This document shows, in pieces, positions 12,269-24,413 of a DNA stretch of 64,000 nucleotides (within the stretch, counting starts at the first letter, position 1; each line of letters opens with the position of its first letter). The stretch is taken from assembly GCA_964057225.1 (NCBI GenBank), contig OZ059896.1:3906001-3970000 (forward strand). Reading direction: 5' to 3'. A program made the translations under genes and the position numbers. This DNA is from Auanema rhodensis (taxonomy: Eukaryota; Nematoda; Chromadorea; Rhabditida; Rhabditidae). The notes below the pieces were generated by a model, which was not told the origin of the DNA, searched no databases, and saw only the letters and a program-made list of their open reading frames with translations.

Positions 12269-13534
12269 AGACAAAGACGATGGACATTGTTATTCAACAA
12301 AAAAATTAATTCTTCACGGTGAAAATCGAGGATATAAGTGTGAACCTATATCAGTTGATATCTCGGTGCATTTTCAAGCTAGCGCAAATCTGATAACACA
12401 GATCGACGCAGCTTAAAAATCCGCATCGAATGCACTATACTACATTAAGAAAAGCTTAATACAAAAATTAGTTATGATCGTTTGAAAAATGATGCATTAG
12501 TGTATGTTGAGTTTCCATGTACACTCAACATTGCTTCCAAAAACATTTTGACAAAAATTTTCCCGAAAAATTTCAAAATAATTTCACAAAAAGTAGATGT
12601 TTTTAGATTCCTTTTTTCAAGACAAAGACGATGGACATTGTTATTCAACAAAAAAATTAATTCTTCACGGTGAAAATCGAGGATATAAGTGTGAACCTAT
12701 ATCAGTTGATATCTCGGTGCATTTTCAAGCTAGCGCAAATCTGATAACACAGATCGACGCAGCTTAAAAATCCGCATCGAATGCACTATACTACATTAAG
12801 AAAAGCTTAATACAAAAATTAGTTATGATCGTTTGAAAAATGATGCATTAGTGTATGTTGAGTTTCCATGTACACTCAACATTGCTTCCAAAAACATTTT
12901 GACAAAAATTTTCCCGAAAAATTTCAAAATAATTTCACAAAAAGTAGATGTTTTTAGATTCCTTTTTTCAAGACAAAGACGATGGACATTGTTATTCAAC
13001 AAAAAAATTAATTCTTCAGGGTGAAAATCGAGGATATAAGTGTGAACTTATATCAGTTGATATCTCGGTGCATTTTCAAGCTAGCGCAAATCTGATAACA
13101 CAGATCGACGCAGCTTAAAAATCCGCATCGAATGCACTATACTACATGGAGAAACGCTCAATACAAAAATTAGTTATGATCGTTTGAAAAATGATGCATT
13201 AGTGTATGTTGAGTTTCCATGTACACTCAACATTGCTTCCAAAAACATTTTGACAAAAATTTTCCCGAAAAATTTCAAAATAATTTCACAAAAAGTAGAT
13301 GTTTTTAGATTCCTTTTTTCAAGACAAAGACGATGGACATTGTTATTCAACAAAAAAATTAATTCTTCAGGGTGAAAATCGAGGATATAAGTGTGAACCT
13401 ATATCAGTTGATATCTCGGTGCATTTTCAAGCTAGCGCAAATCTGATAACACAGATCGACGCAGCTTAAAAATCCGCATCGAATGCACTATACTACATGG
13501 AGAAACGCTCAATACAAAAATTAGTTATGATCGT

Positions 13535-15289
13535 TTGAAAAATGATGCATTAGTGTATGTTGAGTTTCCATGTACACTCAACAATGCTTCCAAAAACATT
13601 TTGACAAAAATTTTCCCGAAAAATTTCAAAATAATTTCACAAAAAGTAGATGTTTTTAGATTCCTTTTTTCAAGACAAAGACGATGGACAATGTTATTCA
13701 ACGAAAAAATTAATTCTTCACGGTGAAAATCGAGGATATAAGTGTGAACCTATATCAGTGGATATCTCGGTGCATTTTCAAGCTAGCGCAAATCTGATAA
13801 CACAGATCGACGCAGCTTAAAAATCCGCATCGAATGCACTATACTACATGGAGAAACGCTCAATACAAAAATTAGTTATGATCGTTTGAAAAATGATGCA
13901 TTAGTGTATGTTGAGTTTCCATGTACACTCAACAATGCTTCCAAAAACATTTTGACAAAAATTTTCCCGAAAAATTTCAAAATAATTTCACAAAAAGTAG
14001 ATGTTTTTAGATTCCTTTTTTCAAGACAAAGACGATGGACAATGTTATTCAACGAAAAAATTAATTCTTCACGGTGAAAATCGAGGATATAAGTGTGAAC
14101 CTATATCAGTGGATATCTCGGTGCATTTTCAAGCTAGCGCAAATCTGATAACACAGATCGACGCAGCTTAAAAATCCGCATCGAATGCACTATACTACAT
14201 GGAGAAACGCTCAATACAAAAATTAGTTATGATCGTTTGAAAAATGATGCATTAGTGTATGTTGAGTTTCCATGTACACTCAACAATGCTTCCAAAAACA
14301 TTTTGACAAAAATTTTCCCGAAAAATTTCAAAATAATTTCACAAAAAGTAGATGTTTTTAGATTCCTTTTTTCAAGACAAAGACGATGGACATTGTTATT
14401 CAACAAAAAAATTAATTCTTCACGGTGAAAATCGAGGATATAAGTGTGAACGTATATCAGTGGATATCTCGGTGCATTTTCAAGCTAGCGCAAATCTGAT
14501 AACACAGATCGACGCAGCTTAAAAATCCGCATCGAATGCACTATACTACATGGAGAAACGCTCAATACAAAAATTAGTTATGATCGTTTGAAAAATGATG
14601 CATTAGTGTATGTTGAGTTTCCATGTACACTCAACAATGCTTCCAAAAACATTTTGACAAAAATTTTCCCGAAAAATTTCAAAATAATTTCACAAAAAGT
14701 AGATGTTTTTAGATTCCTTTTTTCAAGACAAAGACGATGGACATTGTTATTCAACAAAAAAATTAATTCTTCACGGTGAAAATCGAGGATATAAGTGTGA
14801 ACCTATATCAGTGGATATCTCGGTGCATTTTCAAGCTAGCGCAAATCTGATAACACAGATCGACGCAGCTTAAAAATCCGCATCGAATGCACTATACTAC
14901 ATTAAGAAAAGCTTAATACAAAAATTAGTTATGATCGTTTGAAAAATGATGCATTAGTGTATGTTGAGTTTCCATGTACACTCAACATTGCTTCCAAAAA
15001 CATTTTGACAAAAATTTTCCCGAAAAATTTCAAAATAATTTCACAAAAAGTAGATGTTTTTAGATTCCTTTTTTCAAGACAAAGACGATGGACATTGTTA
15101 TTCAACAAAAAAATTAATTCTTCAGGGTGAAAATCGAGGATATAAGTGTGAACCTATATCAGTTGATATCTCGGTGCATTTTCAAGCTAGCGCAAATCTG
15201 ATAACACAGATCGACGCAGCTTAAAAATCCGCATCGAATGCACTATACTACATGGAGAAACGCTCAATACAAAAATTAGTTATGATCGT
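13535..15289 (+). repeat. Five-monomer HOR unit, copy C
   Basis: The monomers at 13535, 13886, 14237, 14588 and 14939 repeat the pattern of 4057-5812, including which monomers carry CAGTGGATATC and which tail each has. A private AACGTAT change sits in the third monomer near 14452. The unit is exactly 1755 bp. Confidence 0.85.
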
Positions 15290-15991
15290 TTGAAAAATGA
15301 TGCATTAGTGTATGTTGAGTTTCCATGTACACTCAACAATGCTTCCAAAAACATTTTGACAAAAATTTTCCCGAAAAATTTCAAAATAATTTCACAAAAA
15401 GTAGATGTTTTTAGATTCCTTTTTTCAAGACAAAGACGATGGACAATGTTATTCAACGAAAAAATTAATTCTTCACGGTGAAAATCGAGGATATAAGTGT
15501 GAACCTATATCAGTGGATATCTCGGTGCATTTTCAAGCTAGCGCAAATCTGATAACACAGATCGACGCAGCTTAAAAATCCGCATCGAATGCACTATACT
15601 ACATGGAGAAACGCTCAATACAAAAATTAGTTATGATCGTTTGAAAAATGATGCATTAGTGTATGTTGAGTTTCCATGTACACTCAACAATGCTTCCAAA
15701 AACATTTTGACAAAAATTTTCCCGAAAAATTTCAAAATAATTTCACAAAAAGTAGATGTTTTTAGATTCCTTTTTTCAAGACAAAGACGATGGACATTGT
15801 TATTCAACAAAAAAATTAATTCTTCACGGTGAAAATCGAGGATATAAGTGTGAACCTATATCAGTTGATATCTCGGTGCATTTTCAAGCTAGCGCAAATC
15901 TGATAACACAGATCGACGCAGCTTAAAAATCCGCATCGAATGCACTATACTACATTAAGAAAAGCTTAATACAAAAATTAGTTATGATCGT

Positions 15992-18900
15992 TTGAAAAAT
16001 GATGCATTAGTGTATGTTGAGTTTCCATGTACACTCAACATTGCTTCCAAAAACATTTTGACAAAAATTTTCCCGAAAAATTTCAAAATAATTTCACAAA
16101 AAGTAGATGTTTTTAGATTTCTTTTTTCAAGACAAAGACGATGGACATTGTTATTCAACAAAAAAATTAATTCTTCAGGGTGAAAATCGAGGATATAAGT
16201 GTGAACTTATATCAGTTGATATCTCGGTGCATTTTTAAGCTAGCGCAAATCTGATAACACAGATCGACGCAGCTTAAAAATCCGCATCGAATGCACTATA
16301 CTACATTAAGAAAAGCTTAATACAAAAATTAGTTATGATCGTTTGAAAAATGATGCATTAGTGTATGTTGAGTTTCCATGTACACTCAACATTGCTTCCA
16401 AAAACATTTTGACAAAAATTTTCCCGAAAAATTTCAAAATAATTTCACAAAAAGTAGATGTTTTTAGATTCCTTTTTTCAAGACAAAGACGATGGACATT
16501 GTTATTCAACAAAAAAATTAATTCTTCACGGTGAAAATCGAGGATATAAGTGTGAACCTATATCAGTTGATATCTCGGTGCATTTTCAAGCTAGCGCAAA
16601 TCTGATAACACAGATCGACGCAGCTTAAAAATCCGCATCGAATGCACTATACTACATTAAGAAAAGCTTAATACAAAAATTAGTTATGATCGTTTGAAAA
16701 ATGATGCATTAGTGTATGTTGAGTTTCCATGTACACTCAACATTGCTTCCAAAAACATTTTGACAAAAATTTTCCCGAAAAATTTCAAAATAATTTCACA
16801 AAAAGTAGATGTTTTTAGATTCCTTTTTTCAAGACAAAGACGATGGACATTGTTATTCAACAAAAAATTAATTCTTCAGGGTGAAAATCGAGGATATAAG
16901 TGTGAACTTATATCAGTTGATATCTCGGTGCATTTTTAAGCTAGCGCAAATCTGATAACACAGATCGACGCAGCTTAAAAATCCGCATCGAATGCACTAT
17001 ACTACATTAAGAAAAGCTTAATACAAAAATTAGTTATGATCGTTTGAAAAATGATGCATTAGTGTATGTTGAGTTTCCATGTACACTCAACATTGCTTCC
17101 AAAAACATTTTGACAAAAATTTTCCCGAAAAATTTCAAAATAATTTCACAAAAAGTAGATGTTTTTAGATTCCTTTTTTCAAGACAAAGACGATGGACAT
17201 TGTTATTCAACAAAAAAATTAATTCTTCAGGGTGAAAATCGAGGATATAAGTGTGAACTTATATCAGTTGATATCTCGGTGCATTTTCAAGCTAGCGCAA
17301 ATCTGATAACACAGATCGACGCAGCTTAAAAATCCGCATCGAATGCACTATACTACATTAAGAAAAGCTTAATACAAAAATTAGTTATGATCGTTTGAAA
17401 AATGATGCATTAGTGTATGTTGAGTTTCCATGTACACTCAACATTGCTTCCAAAAACATTTTGACAAAAATTTTCCCGAAAAATTTCAAAATAATTTCAC
17501 AAAAAGTAGATGTTTTTAGATTTCTTTTTTCAAGACAAAGACGATGGACATTGTTATTCAACAAAAAAATTAATTCTTCAGGGTGAAAATCGAGGATATA
17601 AGTGTGAACTTATATCAGTTGATATCTCGGTGCATTTTTAAGCTAGCGCAAATCTGATAACACAGATCGACGCAGCTTAAAAATCCACATCGAATGCACT
17701 ATACTACATTGGGAAACACTCAATACAAACATTAGTTATGATCGTTTGAAAAATGATGCATTAGTGTATGTTGAGTTTCCATGTACACTCAACATTGCTT
17801 CCAAAAACATTTTGACAAAAATTTTCCCGAAAAATTTCAAAATAATTTCACAAAAAGTAGATGTTTTTAGATTCCTTTTTTCAAGACAAAGACGATGGAC
17901 ATTGTTATTCAACAAAAAAATTAATTCTTCACGGTGAAAATCGAGGATATAAGTGTGAACCTATATCAGTTGATATCTCGGTGCATTTTCAAGCTAGCGC
18001 AAATCTGATAACACAGATCGACGCAGCTTAAAAATCCACATCGAATGCACCATACTACATTGGGAAACACTCAATACAAAAATTAGTTATGATCGTTTGA
18101 AAAATGATGCATTAGTGTATGTTGAGTTTCCATGTACACTCAACATTGCTTCCAAAAACATTTTGACAAAAATTTTCCCGAAAAATTTCAAAATAATTTC
18201 ACAAAAAGTAGATGTTTTTAGATTCCTTTTTTCAAGACAAAGACGATGGACATTGTTATTCAACAAAAAAATTAATTCTTCACGGTGAAAATCGAGGATA
18301 TAAGTGTGAACCTATATCAGTTGATATCTCGGTGCATTTTCAAGCTAGCGCAAATCTGATAACACAGATCGACGCAGCTTAAAAATCCACATCGAATGCA
18401 CTATACTACATTGGGAAACACTCAATACAAAAATTAGTTATGATCGTTTGAAAAATGATGCATTAGTGTATGTTGAGTTTCCATGTACACTCAACATTGC
18501 TTCCAAAAACATTTTGACAAAAATTTTCCCGAAAAATTTCAAAATAATTTCACAAAAAGTAGATGTTTTTAGATTCCTTTTTTCAAGACAAAGACGATGG
18601 ACATTGTTATTCAACAAAAAAATTAATTCTTCACGGTGAAAATCGAGGATATAAGTGTGAACCTATATCAGTTGATATCTCGGTGCATTTTCAAGCTAGC
18701 GCAAATCTGATAACACAGATCGACGCAGCTTAAAAATCCACATCGAATGCACTATACTACATTGGGAAACACTCAATACAAAAATTAGTTATGATCGTTT
18801 GAAAAATGATGCATTAGTGTATGTTGAGTTTCCATGTACACTCAACATTGCTTCCAAAAACATTTTGACAAAAATTTTCCCGAAAAATTTCAAAATAATT

Positions 18901-20903
18901 TCACAAAAAGTAGATGTTTTTAGATTCCTTTTTTCAAGACAAAGACGATGGACATTGTTATTCAACAAAAAAAGTAATTCTTCACGGTGAAAATCGAGGA
19001 TATAAGTGTGAACCTATATCAGTTGATATCTCGGTGCATTTTCAAGCTAGCGCAAATCTGATAACACAGATCGACGCAGCTTAAAAATCCGCATCGAATG
19101 CACTATACTACATTAAGAAAAGCTTAATACAAAAATTAGTTATGATCGTTTGAAAAATGATGCATTAGTGTATGTTGAGTTTCCATGTACACTCAACATT
19201 GCTTCCAAAAACATTTTGACAAAAATTTTCCCGAAAAATTTCAAAATAATTTCACAAAAAGTAGATGTTTTTAGATTCCTTTTTTCAAGACAAAGACGAT
19301 GGACATTGTTATTCAACAAAAAAATTAATTCTTCAGGGTGAAAATCGAGGATATAAGTGTGAACTTATATCAGTTGATATCTCGGTGCATTTTTAAGCTA
19401 GCGCAAATCTGATAACACAGATCGACGCAGCTTAAAAATCCGCATCGAATGCACTATACTACATTAAGAAAAGCTTAATACAAAAATTAGTTATGATCGT
19501 TTGAAAAATGATGCATTAGTGTATGTTGAGTTTCCATGTACACTCAACATTGCTTCCAAAAACATTTTGACAAAAATTTTCCCGAAAAATTTCAAAATAA
19601 TTTCACAAAAAGTAGATGTTTTTAGATTCCTTTTTTCAAGACAAAGACGATGGACATTGTTATTCAACAAAAAAATTAATTCTTCACGGTGAAAATCGAG
19701 GATATAAGTGTGAACCTATATCAGTTGATATCTCGGTGCATTTTCAAGCTAGCGCAAATCTGATAACACAGATCGACGCAGCTTAAAAATCCGCATCGAA
19801 TGCACTATACTACATTAAGAAAAGCTTAATACAAAAATTAGTTATGATCGTTTGAAAAATGATGCATTAGTGTATGTTGAGTTTCCATGTACACTCAACA
19901 TTGCTTCCAAAAACATTTTGACAAAAATTTTCCCGAAAAATTTCAAAATAATTTCACAAAAAGTAGATGTTTTTAGATTCCTTTTTTCAAGACAAAGACG
20001 ATGGACATTGTTATTCAACAAAAAATTAATTCTTCAGGGTGAAAATCGAGGATATAAGTGTGAACTTATATCAGTTGATATCTCGGTGCATTTTTAAGCT
20101 AGCGCAAATCTGATAACACAGATCGACGCAGCTTAAAAATCCGCATCGAATGCACTATACTACATTAAGAAAAGCTTAATACAAAAATTAGTTATGATCG
20201 TTTGAAAAATGATGCATTAGTGTATGTTGAGTTTCCATGTACACTCAACATTGCTTCCAAAAACATTTTGACAAAAATTTTCCCGAAAAATTTCAAAATA
20301 ATTTCACAAAAAGTAGATGTTTTTAGATTCCTTTTTTCAAGACAAAGACGATGGACATTGTTATTCAACAAAAAAATTAATTCTTCAGGGTGAAAATCGA
20401 GGATATAAGTGTGAACTTATATCAGTTGATATCTCGGTGCATTTTTAAGCTAGCGCAAATCTGATAACACAGATCGACGCAGCTTAAAAATCCGCATCGA
20501 ATGCACTATACTACATTAAGAAAAGCTTAATACAAAAATTAGTTATGATCGTTTGAAAAATGATGCATTAGTGTATGTTGAGTTTCCATGTACACTCAAC
20601 ATTGCTTCCAAAAACATTTTGACAAAAATTTTCCCGAAAAATTTCAAAATAATTTCACAAAAAGTAGATGTTTTTAGATTTCTTTTTTCAAGACAAAGAC
20701 GATGGACATTGTTATTCAACAAAAAAATTAATTCTTCAGGGTGAAAATCGAGGATATAAGTGTGAACTTATATCAGTTGATATCTCGGTGCATTTTTAAG
20801 CTAGCGCAAATCTGATAACACAGATCGACGCAGCTTAAAAATCCACATCGAATGCACTATACTACATTGGGAAACACTCAATACAAACATTAGTTATGAT
20901 CGT
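15992..20903 (+). repeat. Zone with a nine-monomer offset duplication
   Basis: The four-monomer string at 16343 (I-R, 350-bp I-G, I-G, I-G-ttt with CCACAT and TTGGG tail) returns at 19501, displaced by 3158 bp, which is nine monomers less one base. Between the copies lie nearly uniform I-R monomers at 17746, 18097 and 18448, then 18799 (with an AAAGTAATTC change near 18974) and an I-G at 19150. The two four-monomer copies differ visibly at the TTTTCAAG/TTTTTAAG site (near 17287 and its partner near 20445). The I-R run looks like a locally homogenised single-monomer expansion. Confidence 0.8.
16694..17043 (+). repeat. 350-bp monomer with six-A deletion allele (first of five)
   Basis: The run after TTCAAC is six As, not seven, near 16862-16867. 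The same one-base deletion occurs in the monomers at 19852, 25116, 26519 and 28975, always with the I, G, AACTTAT, TTTTTAAG and TTAAG-tail alleles. Shared linkage indicates one mutation spread by array rearrangement, not five separate sequencing errors. Confidence 0.85.
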
Positions 20904-22307
20904 TTGAAAAATGATGCATTAGTGTATGTTGAGTTTCCATGTACACTCAACATTGCTTCCAAAAACATTTTGACAAAAATTTTCCCGAAAAATTTCAAAA
21001 TAATTTCACAAAAAGTAGATGTTTTTAGATTCCTTTTTTCAAGACAAAGACGATGGACAATGTTATTCAACGAGAAAATTAATTCTTCACGGTGAAAATC
21101 GAGGATATAAGTGTGAACCTATATCAGTGGATATCTCGGTGCATTTTCAAGCTAGCGCAAATCTGATAACACAGATCGACGCAGCTTAAAAATCCGCATC
21201 GAATGCACTATACTACATGGAGAAACGCTCAATACAAAAATTAGTTATGATCGTTTGAAAAATGATGCATTAGTGTATGTTGAGTTTCCATGTACACTCA
21301 ACAATGCTTCCAAAAACATTTTGACAAAAATTTTCCCGAAAAATTTCAAAATAATTTCACAAAAAGTAGATGTTTTTAGATTCCTTTTTTCAAGACAAAG
21401 ACGATGGACAATGTTATTCAACGAAAAAATTAATTCTTCACGGTGAAAATCGAGGATATAAGTGTGAACCTATATCAGTTGATATCTCGGTGCATTTTCA
21501 AGCTAGCGCAAATCTGATAACACAGATCGACGCAGCTTAAAAATCCGCATCGAATGCACTATACTACATGGAGAAACGCTCAATACAAAAATTAGTTATG
21601 ATCGTTTGAAAAATGATGCATTAGTGTATGTTGAGTTTCCATGTACACTCAACAATGCTTCCAAAAACATTTTGACAAAAATTTTCCCGAAAAATTTCAA
21701 AATAATTTCACAAAAAGTAGATGTTTTTAGATTCCTTTTTTTAAGACAAAGACGATGGACAATGTTATTCAACGAAAAAATTAATTCTTCACGGTGAAAA
21801 TCGAGGATATAAGTGTGAACCTATATCAGTGGATATCTCGGTGCATTTTTAAGCTAGCGCAAATCTGATAACACAGATCGACGCAGCTTAAAAATCCGCA
21901 TCGAATGCACTATACTACATTAAGAAAAGCTTAATACAAAAATTAGTTATGATCGTTTGAAAAATGATGCATTAGTGTATGTTGAGTTTCCATGTACACT
22001 CAACATTGCTTCCAAAAACATTTTGACAAAAATTTTCCCGAAAAATTTCAAAATAATTTCACAAAAAGTAGATGTTTTTAGATTCCTTTTTTCAAGACAA
22101 AGACGATGGACATTGTTATTCAACAAAAAAATTAATTCTTCAGGGTGAAAATCGAGGATATAAGTGTGAACTTATATCAGTTGATATCTCGGTGCATTTT
22201 TAAGCTAGCGCAAATCTGATAACACAGATCGACGCAGCTTAAAAATCCGCATCGAATGCACTATACTACATTAAGAAAAGCTTAATACAAAAATTAGTTA
22301 TGATCGT
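20904..22307 (+). repeat. Linker zone of mixed monomers
   Basis: Four monomers: I-M-R, N-M-R, N-M-R and I-G. The first contains CAACGAGAAAAT, a private G near 21073. The third has TTTTTTTAAG in place of TTTTTTCAAG near 21742, and it joins an M-type 5' part to the TTTTTAAG and TTAAG-tail alleles normally seen on I-G monomers, so it looks chimeric. Confidence 0.7.
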
Positions 22308-24413
22308 TTGAAAAATGATGCATTAGTGTATGTTGAGTTTCCATGTACACTCAACATTGCTTCCAAAAACATTTTGACAAAAATTTTCCCGAAAAATTTC
22401 AAAATAATTTCACAAAAAGTAGATGTTTTTAGATTTCTTTTTTCAAGACAAAGACGATGGACATTGTTATTCAACAAAAAAATTAATTCTTCAGGGTGAA
22501 AATCGAGGATATAAGTGTGAACTTATATCAGTTGATATCTCGGTGCATTTTTAAGCTAGCGCAAATCTGATAACACAGATCGACGCAGCTTAAAAATCCA
22601 CATCGAATGCACTATACTACATTGGGAAACACTCAATACAAACATTAGTTATGATCGTTTGAAAAATGATGCATTAGTGTATGTTGAGTTTCCATGTACA
22701 CTCAACATTGCTTCCAAAAACATTTTGACAAAAATTTTCCCGAAAAATTTCAAAATAATTTCACAAAAAGTAGATGTTTTTAGATTCCTTTTTTCAAGAC
22801 AAAGACGATGGACAATGTTATTCAACGAAAAAATTAATTCTTCACGGTGAAAATCGAGGATATAAGTGTGAACCTATATCAGTGGATATCTCGGTGCATT
22901 TTCAAGCTAGCGCAAATCTGATAACACAGATCGACGCAGCTTAAAAATCCGCATCGAATGCACTATACTACATTAAGAAAAGCTTAATACAAAAATTAGT
23001 TATGATCGTTTGAAAAATGATGCATTAGTGTATGTTGAGTTTCCATGTACACTCAACATTGCTTCCAAAAACATTTTGACAAAAATTTTCCCGAAAAATT
23101 TCAAAATAATTTCACAAAAAGTAGATGTTTTTAGATTTCTTTTTTCAAGACAAAGACGATGGACATTGTTATTCAACAAAAAAATTAATTCTTCAGGGTG
23201 AAAATCGAGGATATAAGTGTGAACTTATATCAGTTGATATCTCGGTGCATTTTTAAGCTAGCGCAAATCTGATAACACAGATCGACGCAGCTTAAAAATC
23301 CACATCGAATGCACTATACTACATTGGGAAACACTCAATACAAACATTAGTTATGATCGTTTGAAAAATGATGCATTAGTGTATGTTGAGTTTCCATGTA
23401 CACTCAACATTGCTTCCAAAAACATTTTGACAAAAATTTTCCCGAAAAATTTCAAAATAATTTCACAAAAAGTAGATGTTTTTAGATTCCTTTTTTCAAG
23501 ACAAAGACGATGGACAATGTTATTCAACGAAAAAATTAATTCTTCACGGTGAAAATCGAGGATATAAGTGTGAACCTATATCAGTGGATATCTCGGTGCA
23601 TTTTCAAGCTAGCGCAAATCTGATAACACAGATCGACGCAGCTTAAAAATCCGCATCGAATGCACTATACTACATTAAGAAAAGCTTAATACAAAAATTA
23701 GTTATGATCGTTTGAAAAATGATGCATTAGTGTATGTTGAGTTTCCATGTACACTCAACATTGCTTCCAAAAACATTTTGACAAAAATTTTCCCGAAAAA
23801 TTTCAAAATAATTTCACAAAAAGTAGATGTTTTTAGATTTCTTTTTTCAAGACAAAGACGATGGACATTGTTATTCAACAAAAAAATTAATTCTTCAGGG
23901 TGAAAATCGAGGATATAAGTGTGAACTTATATCAGTTGATATCTCGGTGCATTTTTAAGCTAGCGCAAATCTGATAACACAGATCGACGCAGCTTAAAAA
24001 TCCACATCGAATGCACTATACTACATTGGGAAACACTCAATACAAACATTAGTTATGATCGTTTGAAAAATGATGCATTAGTGTATGTTGAGTTTCCATG
24101 TACACTCAACATTGCTTCCAAAAACATTTTGACAAAAATTTTCCCGAAAAATTTCAAAATAATTTCACAAAAAGTAGATGTTTTTAGATTCCTTTTTTCA
24201 AGACAAAGACGATGGACAATGTTATTCAACGAAAAAATTAATTCTTCACGGTGAAAATCGAGGATATAAGTGTGAACCTATATCAGTGGATATCTCGGTG
24301 CATTTTCAAGCTAGCGCAAATCTGATAACACAGATCGACGCAGCTTAAAAATCCGCATCGAATGCACTATACTACATGGAGAAACGCTCAATACAAAAAT
24401 TAGTTATGATCGT
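22308..24413 (+). repeat. Dimeric HOR, three copies of 702 bp
   Basis: Units start at 22308, 23010 and 23712. Each pairs an I-G-ttt monomer (AACTTAT, TTTTTAAG, CCACAT, TTGGG tail with ACAAACATT) with an I-M-R monomer (AACCTAT, CAGTGGATATC, TTTTCAAG, CCGCAT). The first two end in the TTAAG tail. The third ends in the TGGAG tail, which marks the edge of the dimer run. I saw no other difference by eye. Confidence 0.88.

Larger units (their letters stand above)
4057..15991 (+). repeat. Zone with a five-monomer higher-order repeat (about 1755 bp)
   Basis: The bar code runs N-M-R, N-M-R, N-L-R, N-L-R, I-G and then restarts. Full or modified units begin at 4057, 5813, 8972, 10727, 13535 and 15290. 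The unit at 5813 carries one extra I-R monomer (7217). A short three-monomer piece (N-L-R, N-L-R, I-G) sits at 7919-8971. The unit at 10727 is stretched to eight monomers by extra I monomers. The CAGTGGATATC allele is common here and scarce elsewhere. Such whole-monomer gains and losses are what unequal exchange in register produces. Confidence 0.85.
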
